Positions 1 through 9,004 of a DNA stretch of 64,000 bases are shown piece by piece. Within the stretch, counting starts at the first letter, position 1; each line of letters starts with the position of its first letter. Location: positions 2,108,001-2,172,000 of the forward strand of contig NZ_CP068083.1 of the NCBI RefSeq assembly GCF_016725325.1, read 5' to 3'. The notes under the pieces were generated by a model that ran no database searches, had not been told where the DNA came from, and saw only the letters and a list, made by a program, of their open reading frames with translations. The translations under genes and the position numbers were made by a program. The stretch is from Sphingobacterium spiritivorum (GTDB lineage Bacteria > Bacteroidota > Bacteroidia > Sphingobacteriales > Sphingobacteriaceae).

Positions 1-363
1 AATGTAAATCAGAAAGATCTTTCCACTTTTTTGGCCAATACCATTCTGCGTGTCAGTCGTTTGACTTACACAGTGTGTAATGAGTTTGTCGGATGGGAGT
101 TTATACGGGAATCGGCCAACGCTCAGGAATATCTGAAAACGCTGTCAGAAGATCTTGAATTTTTATTGCTGAGTTCATTTATCCAAAATGAGGCGATTGC
201 CAGTGAAGTTCCTGAAGAGAAGTTAACCTTCCTTATTAAAACCAGTAAAAACGTTGTTTTTTCATTTGCGTTCACAGCAGTTTCCGATGGGGATGTTCGC
301 AAAAATTTTATTTCTTTCCAAAAAGAAATACTCCCATATCTTGTCCAGGCAGCATTGATCTAA
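1..363 (+). CDS. C-terminal part of an unidentified helical protein
   Basis: The reading frame is open from the first base of the window and stops at a TAA at 361-363, so only the last 120 or so residues of a protein that begins upstream are present. The segment has no signal peptide and reads as mostly helical, with alternating hydrophobic and charged residues. I do not recognise it. The ligand-binding half of a TetR-type regulator would fit in size and composition, but no DNA-binding part is visible, so this is only a guess. It is followed by rlmD after a 69-base gap. Confidence 0.6.
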   Translation, partial: NVNQKDLSTFLANTILRVSRLTYTVCNEFVGWEFIRESANAQEYLKTLSEDLEFLLLSSFIQNEAIASEVPEEKLTFLIKTSKNVVFSFAFTAVSDGDVRKNFISFQKEILPYLVQAALI

Positions 364-416
364 TCTCCTTCCTGTTATGATCGCACGGAAGGTCTGATTA
401 TTTCCGTTAAAAACTG

Positions 417-424
417 TATTTTTG
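417..424 (+). promoter_or_regulatory. -7 element before rlmD
   Basis: TATTTTTG matches the Bacteroidota -7 consensus TAnnTTTG. It ends eight bases before the rlmD start codon, so transcription would begin almost at the ATG. No clear -33 TTTG lies 17-23 bases upstream, so this is a candidate only. Confidence 0.4.
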
Positions 425-432
425 CGCCTATC

Positions 433-1842
433 ATGAGAAGAAGAATTCCACAAGAGAAAAAATTTATTTCGGATATTGCTGTAATTGATATCGCTGAAGA
501 GGGAAAAGGAGTCGGTAAAACCGATGAATTGGTGTTGTTTATTGATAAGGCAATACCCGGAGATGTCGTCGATGTGGAATTGGTTAAGAAGAAGAAAAAT
601 TTCGCAGAAGCGAAAGTCGCAACGCTTAAGAAAGCATCCGAATATCGTATAGATCCCTTTTGTGAACACTTCGGTGTATGTGGCGGATGTAAGTGGCAGC
701 ATATGGACTATAATGGCCAGTTGAAATTTAAACAACAGACTGTTGATAATGTGCTTGCGCGAATAGGCAAGGTCGATACTTCTATTATGGAGCCCATTTT
801 AGGGTCCGGAGAGACCGAATATTATCGTAATAAACTGGAATATACATTCTCAAATAAAAGATGGCTTACTTCTATAGATGATGCTAATGACGGATTGGAA
901 ATGAATGCTTTAGGATTTCATGTTCCCGGACGTTTTGACAAAATTCTCGATATAGACCATTGTTATTTACAGCAGGATCCTTCCAATGCTATACGTAACC
1001 AGATACGTGCATTTGCAATAGAAAATCAGATTTCTTTTTATGACCTCCGCGAACATGCGGGAGCATTGCGTAACCTTATTATTCGTACAGCCTCTACAGG
1101 AGAGCTGATGGTGATTGTTGTATTTGCTTATCCGGAAGACGGACAGGTCGAGTTACTGATGAATTATGTCAACAGTAATTTCCCGGATATCGACTCCCTG
1201 CTGTATATCATCAATCAGAAAAAAAATGATACTATTTTCGATCAGGATATACACATCTTCAAAGGAAGAGATTTTATCTATGAAGAGATGGAAGGATTGA
1301 AATATAAAATCGGACCAAAGTCATTTTATCAAACAAATTCACTTCAGGCATACGAATTGTATAAGATTACAAGAGAGTTTGCAGGATTGACAGGAGATGA
1401 ATTAGTATATGATCTTTATACAGGTGCGGGTACCATCGCTAACTTCGTTGCCAAAACGGCACGTGAAGTGATTGGTGTGGAGTATGTACCGACAGCTATT
1501 GAGGATGCTAAAATCAATTCAGCTATCAATCAGATTGGCAATACGAAATTCTATGCCGGCGATATGAAAGATGTCCTTACAGCAGATTTCATTGCAGAAC
1601 ATGGAAAACCGGATGTAGTTATTACAGACCCTCCGCGCGCAGGCATGCATGGAGATGTGGTACAGCGATTGCTGGAAATGGAAGCTGACAAAATTGTATA
1701 TGTAAGCTGTAATGCGGCTACACAGGCACGTGATCTGGCATTATTAAATGAAAAATATACAGTGGATCGCATCAAGCCTGTTGATATGTTTCCACACACG
1801 CAACACGTTGAAAATGTGGTGCTATTAAAATTGAAAAGATAA
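433..1842 (+). CDS. rlmD: 23S rRNA (uracil-1939-C5)-methyltransferase RlmD
   Basis: RlmD/RumA enzymes use S-adenosylmethionine to make 5-methyluridine in 23S rRNA; members of this family also act on other uridines, so the exact target base is inferred. The 469-residue protein has an N-terminal TRAM-like region (about 8-65). Cysteines 77, 83, 86 and 177 are spaced like the family's iron-sulphur ligands. The SAM-binding motif DLYTGAGT is at 327-334, DPPR at 399-402, the nucleophile cysteine 426 is in YVSCN, and the closing FPHTQHVE ends in the general-base glutamate 460. Length is normal for the family. The ATG at 433 is chosen because it starts the TRAM region directly. A small unknown gene follows four bases later, so the two are probably cotranscribed. 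Confidence 0.93.
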   Translation: MRRRIPQEKKFISDIAVIDIAEEGKGVGKTDELVLFIDKAIPGDVVDVELVKKKKNFAEAKVATLKKASEYRIDPFCEHFGVCGGCKWQHMDYNGQLKFKQQTVDNVLARIGKVDTSIMEPILGSGETEYYRNKLEYTFSNKRWLTSIDDANDGLEMNALGFHVPGRFDKILDIDHCYLQQDPSNAIRNQIRAFAIENQISFYDLREHAGALRNLIIRTASTGELMVIVVFAYPEDGQVELLMNYVNSNFPDIDSLLYIINQKKNDTIFDQDIHIFKGRDFIYEEMEGLKYKIGPKSFYQTNSLQAYELYKITREFAGLTGDELVYDLYTGAGTIANFVAKTAREVIGVEYVPTAIEDAKINSAINQIGNTKFYAGDMKDVLTADFIAEHGKPDVVITDPPRAGMHGDVVQRLLEMEADKIVYVSCNAATQARDLALLNEKYTVDRIKPVDMFPHTQHVENVVLLKLKR

Positions 1843-1846
1843 GCAT

Positions 1847-2251
1847 ATGGATTTGGAACAATTATTAAAAAATCAAGCCGGCGGAGACGGACAGAAAGAA
1901 CAGAAAAGTCCATTGGATAGTCTGAAGGTCGATCTTGATTTTTATGCTGAATCAATCAAAGAAGTGGCTACAGAGATGTTGTCTGAGGGATATACCCTGT
2001 TTCCTATTTTTGTGGCACATCAGCATCAGGTGAGTGTGGGAGAGGTGATATTAGATAAGACAGAGTTGAATACCAAATGGAGTATCAATGCCTCTTCTCT
2101 GGAAGAATTTGTAGAAAGAGGTTTGATAAAAGAGGATCGGAAAGCTTATTTTGAACGCACATACAAAAAGCCTGAAGATTATATGTGTCTGTTTGTGGTT
2201 GTGCCTGAAGGCGCGAATTTTGTATTCTATCCTTATAAAAAGTCAGCATAG
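1847..2251 (+). CDS. Conserved small protein of unknown function
   Basis: This 134-residue soluble protein has no signal peptide or membrane segment. After a polar, glycine- and lysine-rich first 25 residues it looks like one compact alpha/beta domain with hydrophobic strands (YTLFPIFVAHQ, MCLFVVVPEG) and a basic end. I recognise no catalytic motif. It begins four bases after the rlmD stop, so it is likely translated from the same message, but the pairing alone does not give a function. It has the look of a conserved Bacteroidota hypothetical. Confidence 0.75.
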   Translation: MDLEQLLKNQAGGDGQKEQKSPLDSLKVDLDFYAESIKEVATEMLSEGYTLFPIFVAHQHQVSVGEVILDKTELNTKWSINASSLEEFVERGLIKEDRKAYFERTYKKPEDYMCLFVVVPEGANFVFYPYKKSA

Positions 2252-2307
2252 ACTTTTAGGTATTTTTAACATTTTGATTTATTAAAGTATTATTACTTTT
2301 AGCCTGT

Positions 2308-3072
2308 ATGTATAAGTTAACAAAGTATAAGTTTGGATTTTATCTGTTGATTCTTTTCTTTGGATTCAATATTCAGGCATCACACGCCCAGACCATGAGT
2401 CAGGTTAGTGGGTTGGTCATGGAGAAAGGAGCCGGTACCAGACTCTCAGATGTTAATGTTACCAATCTGCGTACCCGTAGAGTAAGTATCACAAATAATT
2501 TTGGAATATTTAATATAGATGCTTCTGTAGGAGATAGTTTATATTTCTCAAAAATTGGCTATGGATCGGTAAAGACCATTCTGTACTCTAAAGAAGATAT
2601 TCTGATCGATATGCAGGCTGGTATTAAACTAGAAACAGTGGTTGTCGAACGGATGACCAAGGAAGCGGAGATGAATAATATCATGCGAGATTATGAGAAG
2701 AAGGGTATTTACAACGGTGGGAAGAATAAGACAATGACCTATCTGGCAAGTCCTGCAACAGCGCTGTATAATCTTTTTGGCCGGGAAGCGAAAAATGCAA
2801 AACGTTTTCAGGGATATATGGACAGAGAGATAGAAGAAGGTAAAGTAGATAGAGTGTTTACGCGGTCTACTGTGACCAATATCACTGCGCTACAGGGAGA
2901 AGATCTGGAATCCTTTATGTCTATATACAGGCCATCTCCGGATATGGTACAGCACTGGGGACAATATGATATTATGAATTATGTCAAGAAATCGTTCGAA
3001 AAGTTTGAAAAAGATGGACGTCCGAAGCCTGAACGACTTCCGAAATTAGCAATTCCTCCACAGGAGAAATAA
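2308..3072 (+). CDS. Secreted protein with carboxypeptidase-regulatory-like domain
   Basis: The 254-residue protein opens with a signal peptide of about 28 residues that ends near ASHAQ. Residues about 33-95 form a CarboxypepD_reg-like beta-sandwich, the fold also found at the front of SusC proteins: VSGLVMEKG, then DVNVTN, then FGIFNIDASVGD and a SKIGYGSV strand. The remaining 150 residues are charged and helical with no recognisable motif, so this is not a truncated TonB-dependent receptor. It is probably periplasmic or attached to the outer membrane. It has its own terminator downstream. The function is unknown. Confidence 0.78.
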   Translation: MYKLTKYKFGFYLLILFFGFNIQASHAQTMSQVSGLVMEKGAGTRLSDVNVTNLRTRRVSITNNFGIFNIDASVGDSLYFSKIGYGSVKTILYSKEDILIDMQAGIKLETVVVERMTKEAEMNNIMRDYEKKGIYNGGKNKTMTYLASPATALYNLFGREAKNAKRFQGYMDREIEEGKVDRVFTRSTVTNITALQGEDLESFMSIYRPSPDMVQHWGQYDIMNYVKKSFEKFEKDGRPKPERLPKLAIPPQEK

Positions 3073-3085
3073 AAAAAATATAATG

Positions 3086-3122
3086 AAAACCTTGTTGATT
3101 GCTTATTTGACAAGGTTTTTTT
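3086..3122 (+). terminator. Rho-independent terminator
   Basis: A ten-base stem (AAAACCTTGT with ACAAGGTTTT) around a 14-base loop is followed by a run of T. It lies just after the stop of the secreted protein gene that ends at 3072. Confidence 0.8.
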
Positions 3123-3148
3123 GATTATAAGCGTGGTGCAGAGTGATT

Positions 3149-3165
3149 TTGGCATATGCTTTGTT
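3149..3165 (+). promoter_or_regulatory. Possible sigma-54 promoter of the OmpA-like gene
   Basis: TTGGCAT and then TTGTT are arranged as GG-N10-GT, which resembles the sigma-54 -24/-12 layout (TGGCAC-N5-TTGCW) with GT instead of GC at -12. The predicted start of transcription would be near 3176, about 40 bases before the coding region. No TAnnTTTG motif is present in this gap. A very similar element precedes groES at 9005. Confidence 0.4.
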
Positions 3166-3214
3166 TTGATATTATCTACAACACACAGGATTAGAATTAG
3201 AAAAAAATATGATT

Positions 3215-3901
3215 ATGAAAGTAAATAAGAAAATAGCTGTTTTTGGGTTGACATTAGCTACCTCTGCAATGTTATTTGGAAGTTGTTCTACTATTCAGAA
3301 CATGAACAGTACAACTAAAGGTGCCGCTATCGGTACTGCAGGTGGTGGTGCCCTTGGAGCGCTTATCGGAGGAAAGGCTGGTAATACAGCTGTAGGTGCT
3401 ATTGCCGGTGCGGTAATTGGTGGTGCTGCAGGTGCGTTGATCGGTAAAAAAATGGATAAGCAGGCAGCTGAAATCGAAAATACAGTAGCTGGTGCGGAAG
3501 TAATCAAATCTGATGAAGGTATCATCGTTAAATTTGACGAAGGTATTTTATTCGACTTTAATAAATCTGATCTGAAAGCTTCAGCAAAAACAAATATCAG
3601 CAAATTAGTAGCTACTTTGAATAAAGAGCCTGATACTAAGATTTTGGTTATCGGCCATACAGATAACGTAGGTTCATTAGCCGCTAATCAGAAAGTTTCT
3701 GAAGCTCGTGCAGCAGCAGTAAAAACATATGCCGTTTCACAAGGATTGAACGGTGGCCGTATCAATACAGAAGGTAAGAACTACTCTGAGCCATTGGCAA
3801 GTAATGATACAGATGCAGGTCGCGCTGAAAATCGTCGTGTAGAGATTGTTATCGTAGCAGGCGATAAAATGAAACAAGAGGCTATTAATGCAACAAAATA
3901 A
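3215..3901 (+). CDS. OmpA-family lipoprotein with glycine zipper
   Basis: This is a peptidoglycan-binding outer-membrane lipoprotein. The signal peptide ends in a lipobox (LFGSC). A glycine-rich, alternating hydrophobic stretch of about 45 residues follows, typical of glycine-zipper segments that sit in or against the membrane. The C-terminal 110 residues are an OmpA-C domain with FDFNKSDL, IGHTDNVGS and the closing RAENRRVEI, which contact diaminopimelate in the family. The layout matches the YiaD class. An ATG two codons upstream (3209) is an equally possible start. The gene stands alone between two terminators and may be driven by a sigma-54-type promoter, which would suit an envelope-stress gene. 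Confidence 0.88.
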   Translation: MKVNKKIAVFGLTLATSAMLFGSCSTIQNMNSTTKGAAIGTAGGGALGALIGGKAGNTAVGAIAGAVIGGAAGALIGKKMDKQAAEIENTVAGAEVIKSDEGIIVKFDEGILFDFNKSDLKASAKTNISKLVATLNKEPDTKILVIGHTDNVGSLAANQKVSEARAAAVKTYAVSQGLNGGRINTEGKNYSEPLASNDTDAGRAENRRVEIVIVAGDKMKQEAINATK

Positions 3902-3926
3902 ATAGTACTTTTTAAACTTTTACCGG

Positions 3927-3962
3927 AAGGGCATTGTCGCGAGGATAATGCCCTTTCTTTTT
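3927..3962 (+). terminator. Rho-independent terminator
   Basis: The stem AAGGGCATT / AATGCCCTT is followed by CTTTTT. It ends the single-gene OmpA-like transcript. Confidence 0.85.
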
Positions 3963-4030
3963 GGAATGTTAAATTTTAGTCAAAGCTTGTTTATCCTGCC
4001 AATATGTCACGTTTTGTGATTTTTTATTCC

Positions 4031-4038
4031 TAACTTTG
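4031..4038 (+). promoter_or_regulatory. -7 element of the miaB operon
   Basis: TAACTTTG is a full match to TAnnTTTG, ending 19 bases before the miaB ATG. A TTTG at 4013-4016 is only 14 bases upstream, shorter than the usual spacing, so the -33 element is uncertain. Confidence 0.5.
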
Positions 4039-4057
4039 TATTCTTTGAATTTTGACA

Positions 4058-5494
4058 ATGATAGATTTATCACATAGCACTAAAGAGCATGACGAATCCC
4101 GTCAGGGAGAGGCTTTACAGTTGGAGGCAAGCGCAGATAATAGTAACGGAAGAAAACTTTATATAGAGAGTTACGGCTGTCAGATGAACTTTTCTGACAG
4201 TGAAATCGTAGCTTCTATTTTAATGGATAAAGGTTTTGAGACAACGAAGGATTTCAATGAAGCCGATGTTGTATTTATCAATACCTGTTCCATCCGTGAA
4301 AATGCCGAAACCCGCGTGCGTAATCGTCTGAAGGAGTTTGAATTTGCTAAATCCAAAAATCCCGGGATGATCGTGGGCGTACTGGGCTGTATGGCGGAAC
4401 GTTTGAAATCTAAATTCCTCGAAGAAGAAAAACTGGTCGATGTTGTCGTCGGACCGGATGCATACCGTGATCTTCCTAATCTGATCGAACAGGTCGATGA
4501 CGGGGCAAAAGCTGTCAATGTGTTGCTGTCCAGAGAAGAGACCTATGCTGATATCAATCCGGTACGTCTGAATACCAATGGAATTACTGCTTTTATTTCA
4601 ATTATGAGAGGCTGTGACAATATGTGTTCTTTTTGTGTCGTACCATTTACACGTGGTCGTGAGCGTAGCAGAGATGTGGATTCCATTATCAAGGAAGCAC
4701 AGGATCTGTTCAATGCCGGATACAGAGAGGTGACTTTATTAGGGCAAAATGTAGACTCTTATAAATTTACAGCGCCTGTAGCTGAAGGAGAATCTGCTGC
4801 TGAACCTGTTAACTTTGCTCAGCTACTGGCTAAGGTAGCAGATGTAAGTCCCTTACTGCGTGTTCGGTTTTCGACGTCTCATCCTAAAGATATTACGGAT
4901 GAAGTATTACATACAATGGCCAGATATGAAAATATCTGCAACTATATTCACCTTCCTGTACAGTCCGGTAATTCCAGAGTATTGGAATTGATGAACCGTA
5001 CATATGACAGAGCCTGGTACATTGACCGTGTAGATGCGATTCGTCGTATTCTCCCTGAATGTGGTATTTCTACAGACGTGATCACAGGATTCTGTACAGA
5101 GACAGAAGAAGAACATCAGGAAACGCTTTCGATGATGGACTATGTCAAATATGATTATGCCTATATGTTTGCATATTCAGAAAGACCGGGTACACTGGCA
5201 GCCAAACGTTATGAAGATGATATTCCGGAAGAAATCAAAAAGCGTCGTTTGACAGAAGTTGTAGCCAAACAGCGTTTGCACAGCCATTACCGCATTGAGA
5301 ATTTTGTCGGTAAAGTACATAAAATATTGATCGAGGGCTATTCCAAGAGATCAGATAAAGACTTTGCAGGACGTAATGATCAGAATGCAATGGTCGTCTT
5401 CCCCGTAGATAATCGTTATAAAGTAGGAGATTATGTCAATGTGCTTGGAGAGTCTTGTACTTCAGCTACATTACTTGGTCGTATCGTAGAGTAA
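4058..5494 (+). CDS. miaB: tRNA-2-methylthio-N6-dimethylallyladenosine synthase MiaB
   Basis: MiaB is a radical-SAM methylthiotransferase that adds a methylthio group to i6A37 in tRNA anticodon loops. The 478-residue protein has the N-terminal UPF0004 domain with its three cluster cysteines ([24 protein letters not shown]), then the radical-SAM motif CDNMCSFC followed by [12 protein letters not shown], and a C-terminal TRAM domain. All six cluster cysteines are present. A TTG two codons upstream is in frame, but the ATG at 4058 is the better start. It is followed closely by the sigma-54 activator gene, and the run miaB, activator, lptE, unknown, secG has short gaps, suggesting one operon. Confidence 0.95.
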   Translation: MIDLSHSTKEHDESRQGEALQLEASADNSNGRKLYIESYGCQMNFSDSEIVASILMDKGFETTKDFNEADVVFINTCSIRENAETRVRNRLKEFEFAKSKNPGMIVGVLGCMAERLKSKFLEEEKLVDVVVGPDAYRDLPNLIEQVDDGAKAVNVLLSREETYADINPVRLNTNGITAFISIMRGCDNMCSFCVVPFTRGRERSRDVDSIIKEAQDLFNAGYREVTLLGQNVDSYKFTAPVAEGESAAEPVNFAQLLAKVADVSPLLRVRFSTSHPKDITDEVLHTMARYENICNYIHLPVQSGNSRVLELMNRTYDRAWYIDRVDAIRRILPECGISTDVITGFCTETEEEHQETLSMMDYVKYDYAYMFAYSERPGTLAAKRYEDDIPEEIKKRRLTEVVAKQRLHSHYRIENFVGKVHKILIEGYSKRSDKDFAGRNDQNAMVVFPVDNRYKVGDYVNVLGESCTSATLLGRIVE

Positions 5495-5535
5495 GAGAAC
5501 AAATTAATCTTCAAATTTCTAAAAGAAATAAAACT

Positions 5536-6792
5536 GTGGATAATCAGGATATAAAAAACAGATTTGGTATAATTGGCAACTCTCCTTTGCTCAACAGAGC
5601 AATTGATGTGGCCAGACAGGTCGCACCCACAGATATTTCCGTATTGATTCAGGGAGAGAGTGGTAGTGGTAAGGAAGTATTTTCGCACATCATACATCAA
5701 CTGAGTTCCCGCAAGCATGGGCCGTTTATAGCCGTCAACTGTGGTGCTATTCCTGAAGGAACTATTGATTCAGAGCTTTTTGGCCATGAGAAGGGGTCTT
5801 TTACAGGTGCACATGAAGCACGTAAAGGATATTTTGAAGTTGTAGACGGTGGTACTATCTTTTTAGATGAGGTAGGCGAATTGCCTTTAGGTACACAGGC
5901 ACGTTTGTTACGTGTTTTGGAAACCGGAGAATATATCCGCGTCGGATCTTCAAAAGTTCAAAAAACAAATGTACGTGTGGTTGCAGCTACAAATGTGGAT
6001 ATGTTTGAAGCAGTGAAAAAGGGTAAATTCAGAGAAGATCTTTATTATCGTCTGAATACAGTTCCGTTGCGGATTCCTGCATTGCGCGAGCGTAAAGAAG
6101 ATATTAATCTGCTTTTCAGAAAATTTGTTGTTGATTTTGCTGATAAATACCGTAGTCCGGGTGTACAGCTTACTGATGATGCGCAACAGTCGCTCATGAA
6201 CTACAGTTGGCCGGGGAATGTGCGTCAGCTAAAGAATATAGCGGAACAGATTGCGGTTTTGGAAAAGGAGCGTATTGTAAATGCGGCTATCCTTCAAAAT
6301 TATCTGCCCACGGAACATTCTAACCTGCCTGTTTTCGTGCCTCAAAATGCACCAAAAGATGATTTTTCAGAACGTGATATCTTGTATAAAGTATTGTTCG
6401 ATATGAAAAAGGATATGGTAGATCTTAAGAAACTTGTGGTCGAATTAATCCAGAAAGGGGTTAATCCAAGTACTTTTGATCAGAACTCACCTTATATCAA
6501 TCAATTGTATCAGGAAGTTCAGCCTGCGGCATCAATGCTGTCAGAGCAGTCCGAATCTTCCTGGACAATCCACAATGCACGTCCGGCTCATTCACCTAAT
6601 GTGGATTTCAATTCGTATGAAACACAGGATGTGGAAGAAGTGGAAGAGTCTCTGTCATTGACAGAAAAGGAATCTGACCTGATCAAAAAAGCTTTGAAAA
6701 AACATAAGGGCAAGCGTAAAGCTGCGGCTCAGGAATTGGGTATTTCAGAGCGGACACTCTATAGAAAAATTAAAGACTTAAATTTAGATTAA
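5536..6792 (+). CDS. Sigma-54-dependent Fis-family transcriptional activator
   Basis: This is a bacterial enhancer-binding protein that uses ATP to open sigma-54 promoters. It has no receiver or other sensory domain, so the AAA+ module starts almost at once: Walker A GESGSGKE, the sigma-54 contact loop in the form GSFTGA, Walker B GGTIFLDEVGE, and the arginine-finger region with RVVAATN and FREDLYYRLN. After a linker of about 120 residues comes a Fis-type helix-turn-helix (KRKAAAQELGISERTLYRK) at the end. The frame also runs upstream into miaB, but the GTG at 5536 gives the usual DNQDIKNRFG opening, so 418 residues is preferred. Sigma-54-like motifs precede the OmpA-like gene and groES on either side. 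Confidence 0.9.
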   Translation: MDNQDIKNRFGIIGNSPLLNRAIDVARQVAPTDISVLIQGESGSGKEVFSHIIHQLSSRKHGPFIAVNCGAIPEGTIDSELFGHEKGSFTGAHEARKGYFEVVDGGTIFLDEVGELPLGTQARLLRVLETGEYIRVGSSKVQKTNVRVVAATNVDMFEAVKKGKFREDLYYRLNTVPLRIPALRERKEDINLLFRKFVVDFADKYRSPGVQLTDDAQQSLMNYSWPGNVRQLKNIAEQIAVLEKERIVNAAILQNYLPTEHSNLPVFVPQNAPKDDFSERDILYKVLFDMKKDMVDLKKLVVELIQKGVNPSTFDQNSPYINQLYQEVQPAASMLSEQSESSWTIHNARPAHSPNVDFNSYETQDVEEVEESLSLTEKESDLIKKALKKHKGKRKAAAQELGISERTLYRKIKDLNLD

Positions 6793-6803
6793 TACTCGAC
6801 CCG

Positions 6804-7328
6804 ATGCGTAAGTTAAAGCAAGTCTATCTAAATCTGATAATAACGGCAGCTGTGATGCTGTGTACAGTTTCCAGTTGTGGTGTAAAATACAGTTTTACAG
6901 GGGGATCTATTCCTGCAGATATGAAAACAGTCAATGTGCAGTTTTTCGAAAATATTGCACCTATGGTATATGCTACGTTGAGTCAAAACTTTACGGAGGC
7001 CCTCAAAACCCGTTTTCGTAATCAGACCAGACTTAGTCAGGTCAATACGGGGGGAGATGCTATCTTCGAAGGATTTATTACAAACTATACGATCACTCCT
7101 GCCGCAGTAGAGGCTCGTACGGATATGGCAGCTTTGAACCGGTTGACTATCACCGTCAAAGTGACCTACACGAATCAGAAAAAACCGGAAGATAGTTTCA
7201 GTGAGCAGATTTTCACACGTTTCAAAGATTTTTCAGGAACGGTGCAGGCACAGGAAGAAGGGTTGACGAAAGATATTATTGAGATGCTGACGGAAGATAT
7301 ATATAACCGTGCATTTGCGAACTGGTAG
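6804..7328 (+). CDS. lptE: LptE family LPS-assembly lipoprotein
   Basis: LptE plugs the LptD barrel that delivers lipopolysaccharide to the outer leaflet. The 174-residue protein starts with a signal peptide and lipobox (TVSSC). The LptE fold follows: YSFTGGSIP, a TVNVQFFEN strand, a helix with FTEALKTRF, then beta strands and a final helix with LTEDIYNRAF. Length and order match Bacteroidota LptE. It starts 11 bases after the activator gene and its end lies just before the next gene, so it is in the same operon. The assignment rests on overall pattern, because the family has few invariant residues. Confidence 0.85.
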   Translation: MRKLKQVYLNLIITAAVMLCTVSSCGVKYSFTGGSIPADMKTVNVQFFENIAPMVYATLSQNFTEALKTRFRNQTRLSQVNTGGDAIFEGFITNYTITPAAVEARTDMAALNRLTITVKVTYTNQKKPEDSFSEQIFTRFKDFSGTVQAQEEGLTKDIIEMLTEDIYNRAFANW

Positions 7329-7338
7329 CCGATACAAT

Positions 7339-8469
7339 ATGGAAAATACAAGTAAGTCTAAGGTTGAAATATTTCATCAGGCACTGACAGATCCCGGACA
7401 GCTTCCGGCAGAAGATCTGCAGCGTTTGGTGGAAGAATATCCTTATGCGCAACCTATTCGTTTTGCATATGAGCGTCAGCAGTTTCTGTCAACGGGAATG
7501 TTGTCGCAAAACTCATTGGCATTATTGTATGCTCCGAATGCTGCCTGGTTATCCGAATATGTAAGCAGGCAACCTCTGGTCGTGCCGGAGTTGGAAGCAG
7601 AACCGGACGGCTATATTGCATTTGAAGATGTAGACCAGCTATCTGCTGAGGTCGAAGAGGAAACAATAAGTACGGAAGACGAATCCTATATGGAGACAGA
7701 GGAAGAAGCTGTTCAATCTGAATATACGGAAGAAGAAGTTACAGAAGAAGAGCAGGTGGAAGTTGTAGATGACATAGAAGAAGCCCAGCTTGAAAAGGAG
7801 TATTTTCCGGAGTTTCAGTTGTCTGGTGAAGAGATTGTGCCAGATCCACAGGAAGAAACAGTTGAACTTGAGAAGGAATATTTTCCGGAATTTCAGCTGT
7901 CCGGTGATGAAATTGTACAGGTGTCTTCAGATGAAGAAGAGAGAGTCAGTCTTTATCATGACGATCTGATGCCTTATAGTTTTCTGTGGTGGTTGCACAA
8001 AACGCGATTGGAACATGCCGGTACATACAGACCATTTGCAGAAGTCAAATTACCAAAACCGCAGAAAGGACAGTTTGATCCATCCAAATTAGATGAACAT
8101 ATTCTGGATCAGCAGATCCGTGAACATGTTTTCCGTTCACAATCACCTGAGGCTAAATTGAGCGAAGAAGTAAAACACAAACCCGTGCAACCTCTTCCGA
8201 AAAAGCTGGATGATGTGATTGAAAAATTTATTCGCGAAGAGCCGCAGATTAAACCTCCTCAGGCTGATCAGCTGAATATGGAGAATAAGGCCAGAAAAAG
8301 TGCCGAGGATCAATTTACGCTTGTCACTGAGACATTAGCGATTATTTATGCAGATCAGGGCTTGTTTCCGAAAGCGATTGAGGTGTATAAAAAATTAATT
8401 TTGAAATTCCCGGAAAAAAATGCTTACTTTGCTGGCCGCATTAAAGAATTAGAGCAAAAATTAAACTAA
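7339..8469 (+). CDS. Acidic TPR-like protein of unknown function
   Basis: The frame is open from 7309 but the ATG at 7339 avoids overlap with lptE and begins a typical cytosolic protein of 376 residues. The first 80 residues are a helical domain. A very acidic stretch of glutamates and valines follows, containing two near-identical 17-residue units (EKEYFPEFQLSGEEIV and EKEYFPEFQLSGDEIV) about 25 residues apart. The last 60 residues form a TPR-like hairpin (SAEDQFTLVTETLAIIYADQ, then KAIEVYKKLILKFPEKN). I know of no function. Conserved linkage to lptE and secG in this group, from memory, suggests a role near envelope biogenesis, but that is inference. Confidence 0.8.
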   Translation: MENTSKSKVEIFHQALTDPGQLPAEDLQRLVEEYPYAQPIRFAYERQQFLSTGMLSQNSLALLYAPNAAWLSEYVSRQPLVVPELEAEPDGYIAFEDVDQLSAEVEEETISTEDESYMETEEEAVQSEYTEEEVTEEEQVEVVDDIEEAQLEKEYFPEFQLSGEEIVPDPQEETVELEKEYFPEFQLSGDEIVQVSSDEEERVSLYHDDLMPYSFLWWLHKTRLEHAGTYRPFAEVKLPKPQKGQFDPSKLDEHILDQQIREHVFRSQSPEAKLSEEVKHKPVQPLPKKLDDVIEKFIREEPQIKPPQADQLNMENKARKSAEDQFTLVTETLAIIYADQGLFPKAIEVYKKLILKFPEKNAYFAGRIKELEQKLN

Positions 8470-8486
8470 ATAAATAATACAAAGAA

Positions 8487-8846
8487 ATGCAAACATTATT
8501 AATTGTCTTGATCATATTAACCAGTGTACTGTTGGCACTTATGGTGTTGATTCAAAATCCAAAAGGAGGAGGTCTTTCTTCAGGATTTTCAGGAGGATCA
8601 AATTTGATGGGCGTAAAACGTACAGGTGATTTTCTGGAAAAAGGAACATGGACATTGGTCATAGCTTTAATGGTATTTTGTCTGGCTGTCAATATTCTGG
8701 GTCCGTCTAAAGGCGGAGCAGCTTCAAAAGGTGGATTAAGTGATCAGATTGAAGCTCCGGCTCAGCAAGGTCCTTTAAATCTGAATCCTGCACAGCAACA
8801 GCAGGCACCTGCTGCAGCTCCTGGTAAAACAGATTCTGCAAAGTAA
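8487..8846 (+). CDS. secG: Preprotein translocase subunit SecG
   Basis: SecG is the small accessory subunit of the SecYEG channel in the inner membrane. The 119-residue protein has two membrane helices (LLIVLIILTSVLLALMVLIQ and TLVIALMVFCLAVNIL) around the conserved cytosolic loop NPKGGGLSSGFSGG, the family's hallmark. A C-terminal tail rich in alanine, proline and glutamine is longer than in E. coli, as is common in Bacteroidota. It follows the acidic TPR gene by 17 bases and is the last gene before a strong terminator. Confidence 0.93.
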   Translation: MQTLLIVLIILTSVLLALMVLIQNPKGGGLSSGFSGGSNLMGVKRTGDFLEKGTWTLVIALMVFCLAVNILGPSKGGAASKGGLSDQIEAPAQQGPLNLNPAQQQQAPAAAPGKTDSAK

Positions 8847-8871
8847 GAGACTTTTAAAGACAACAATATTC

Positions 8872-8904
8872 AAGCCCTGTTCAACATTGAACAGGGCTTT
8901 TTTT
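8872..8904 (+). terminator. Rho-independent terminator after secG
   Basis: A perfect 12-base stem (AAGCCCTGTTCA with TGAACAGGGCTT) with a four-base loop is followed by T residues. It separates the miaB-secG run from groES-groEL. Confidence 0.92.
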
Positions 8905-9004
8905 ATGTCATCATTGGCTGACATCATGACACTGAAAAAAATATCTGTGTCAGAAATTTCACGCTTTTAGTGAAAAATTGACAACAAAACTTTAAAAACG
9001 TCCT

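Noticed and set aside
262..735. A 157-residue minus-strand frame
   Set aside because: It overlaps rlmD and the upstream gene and is a shadow frame rich in cysteine, phenylalanine and isoleucine.
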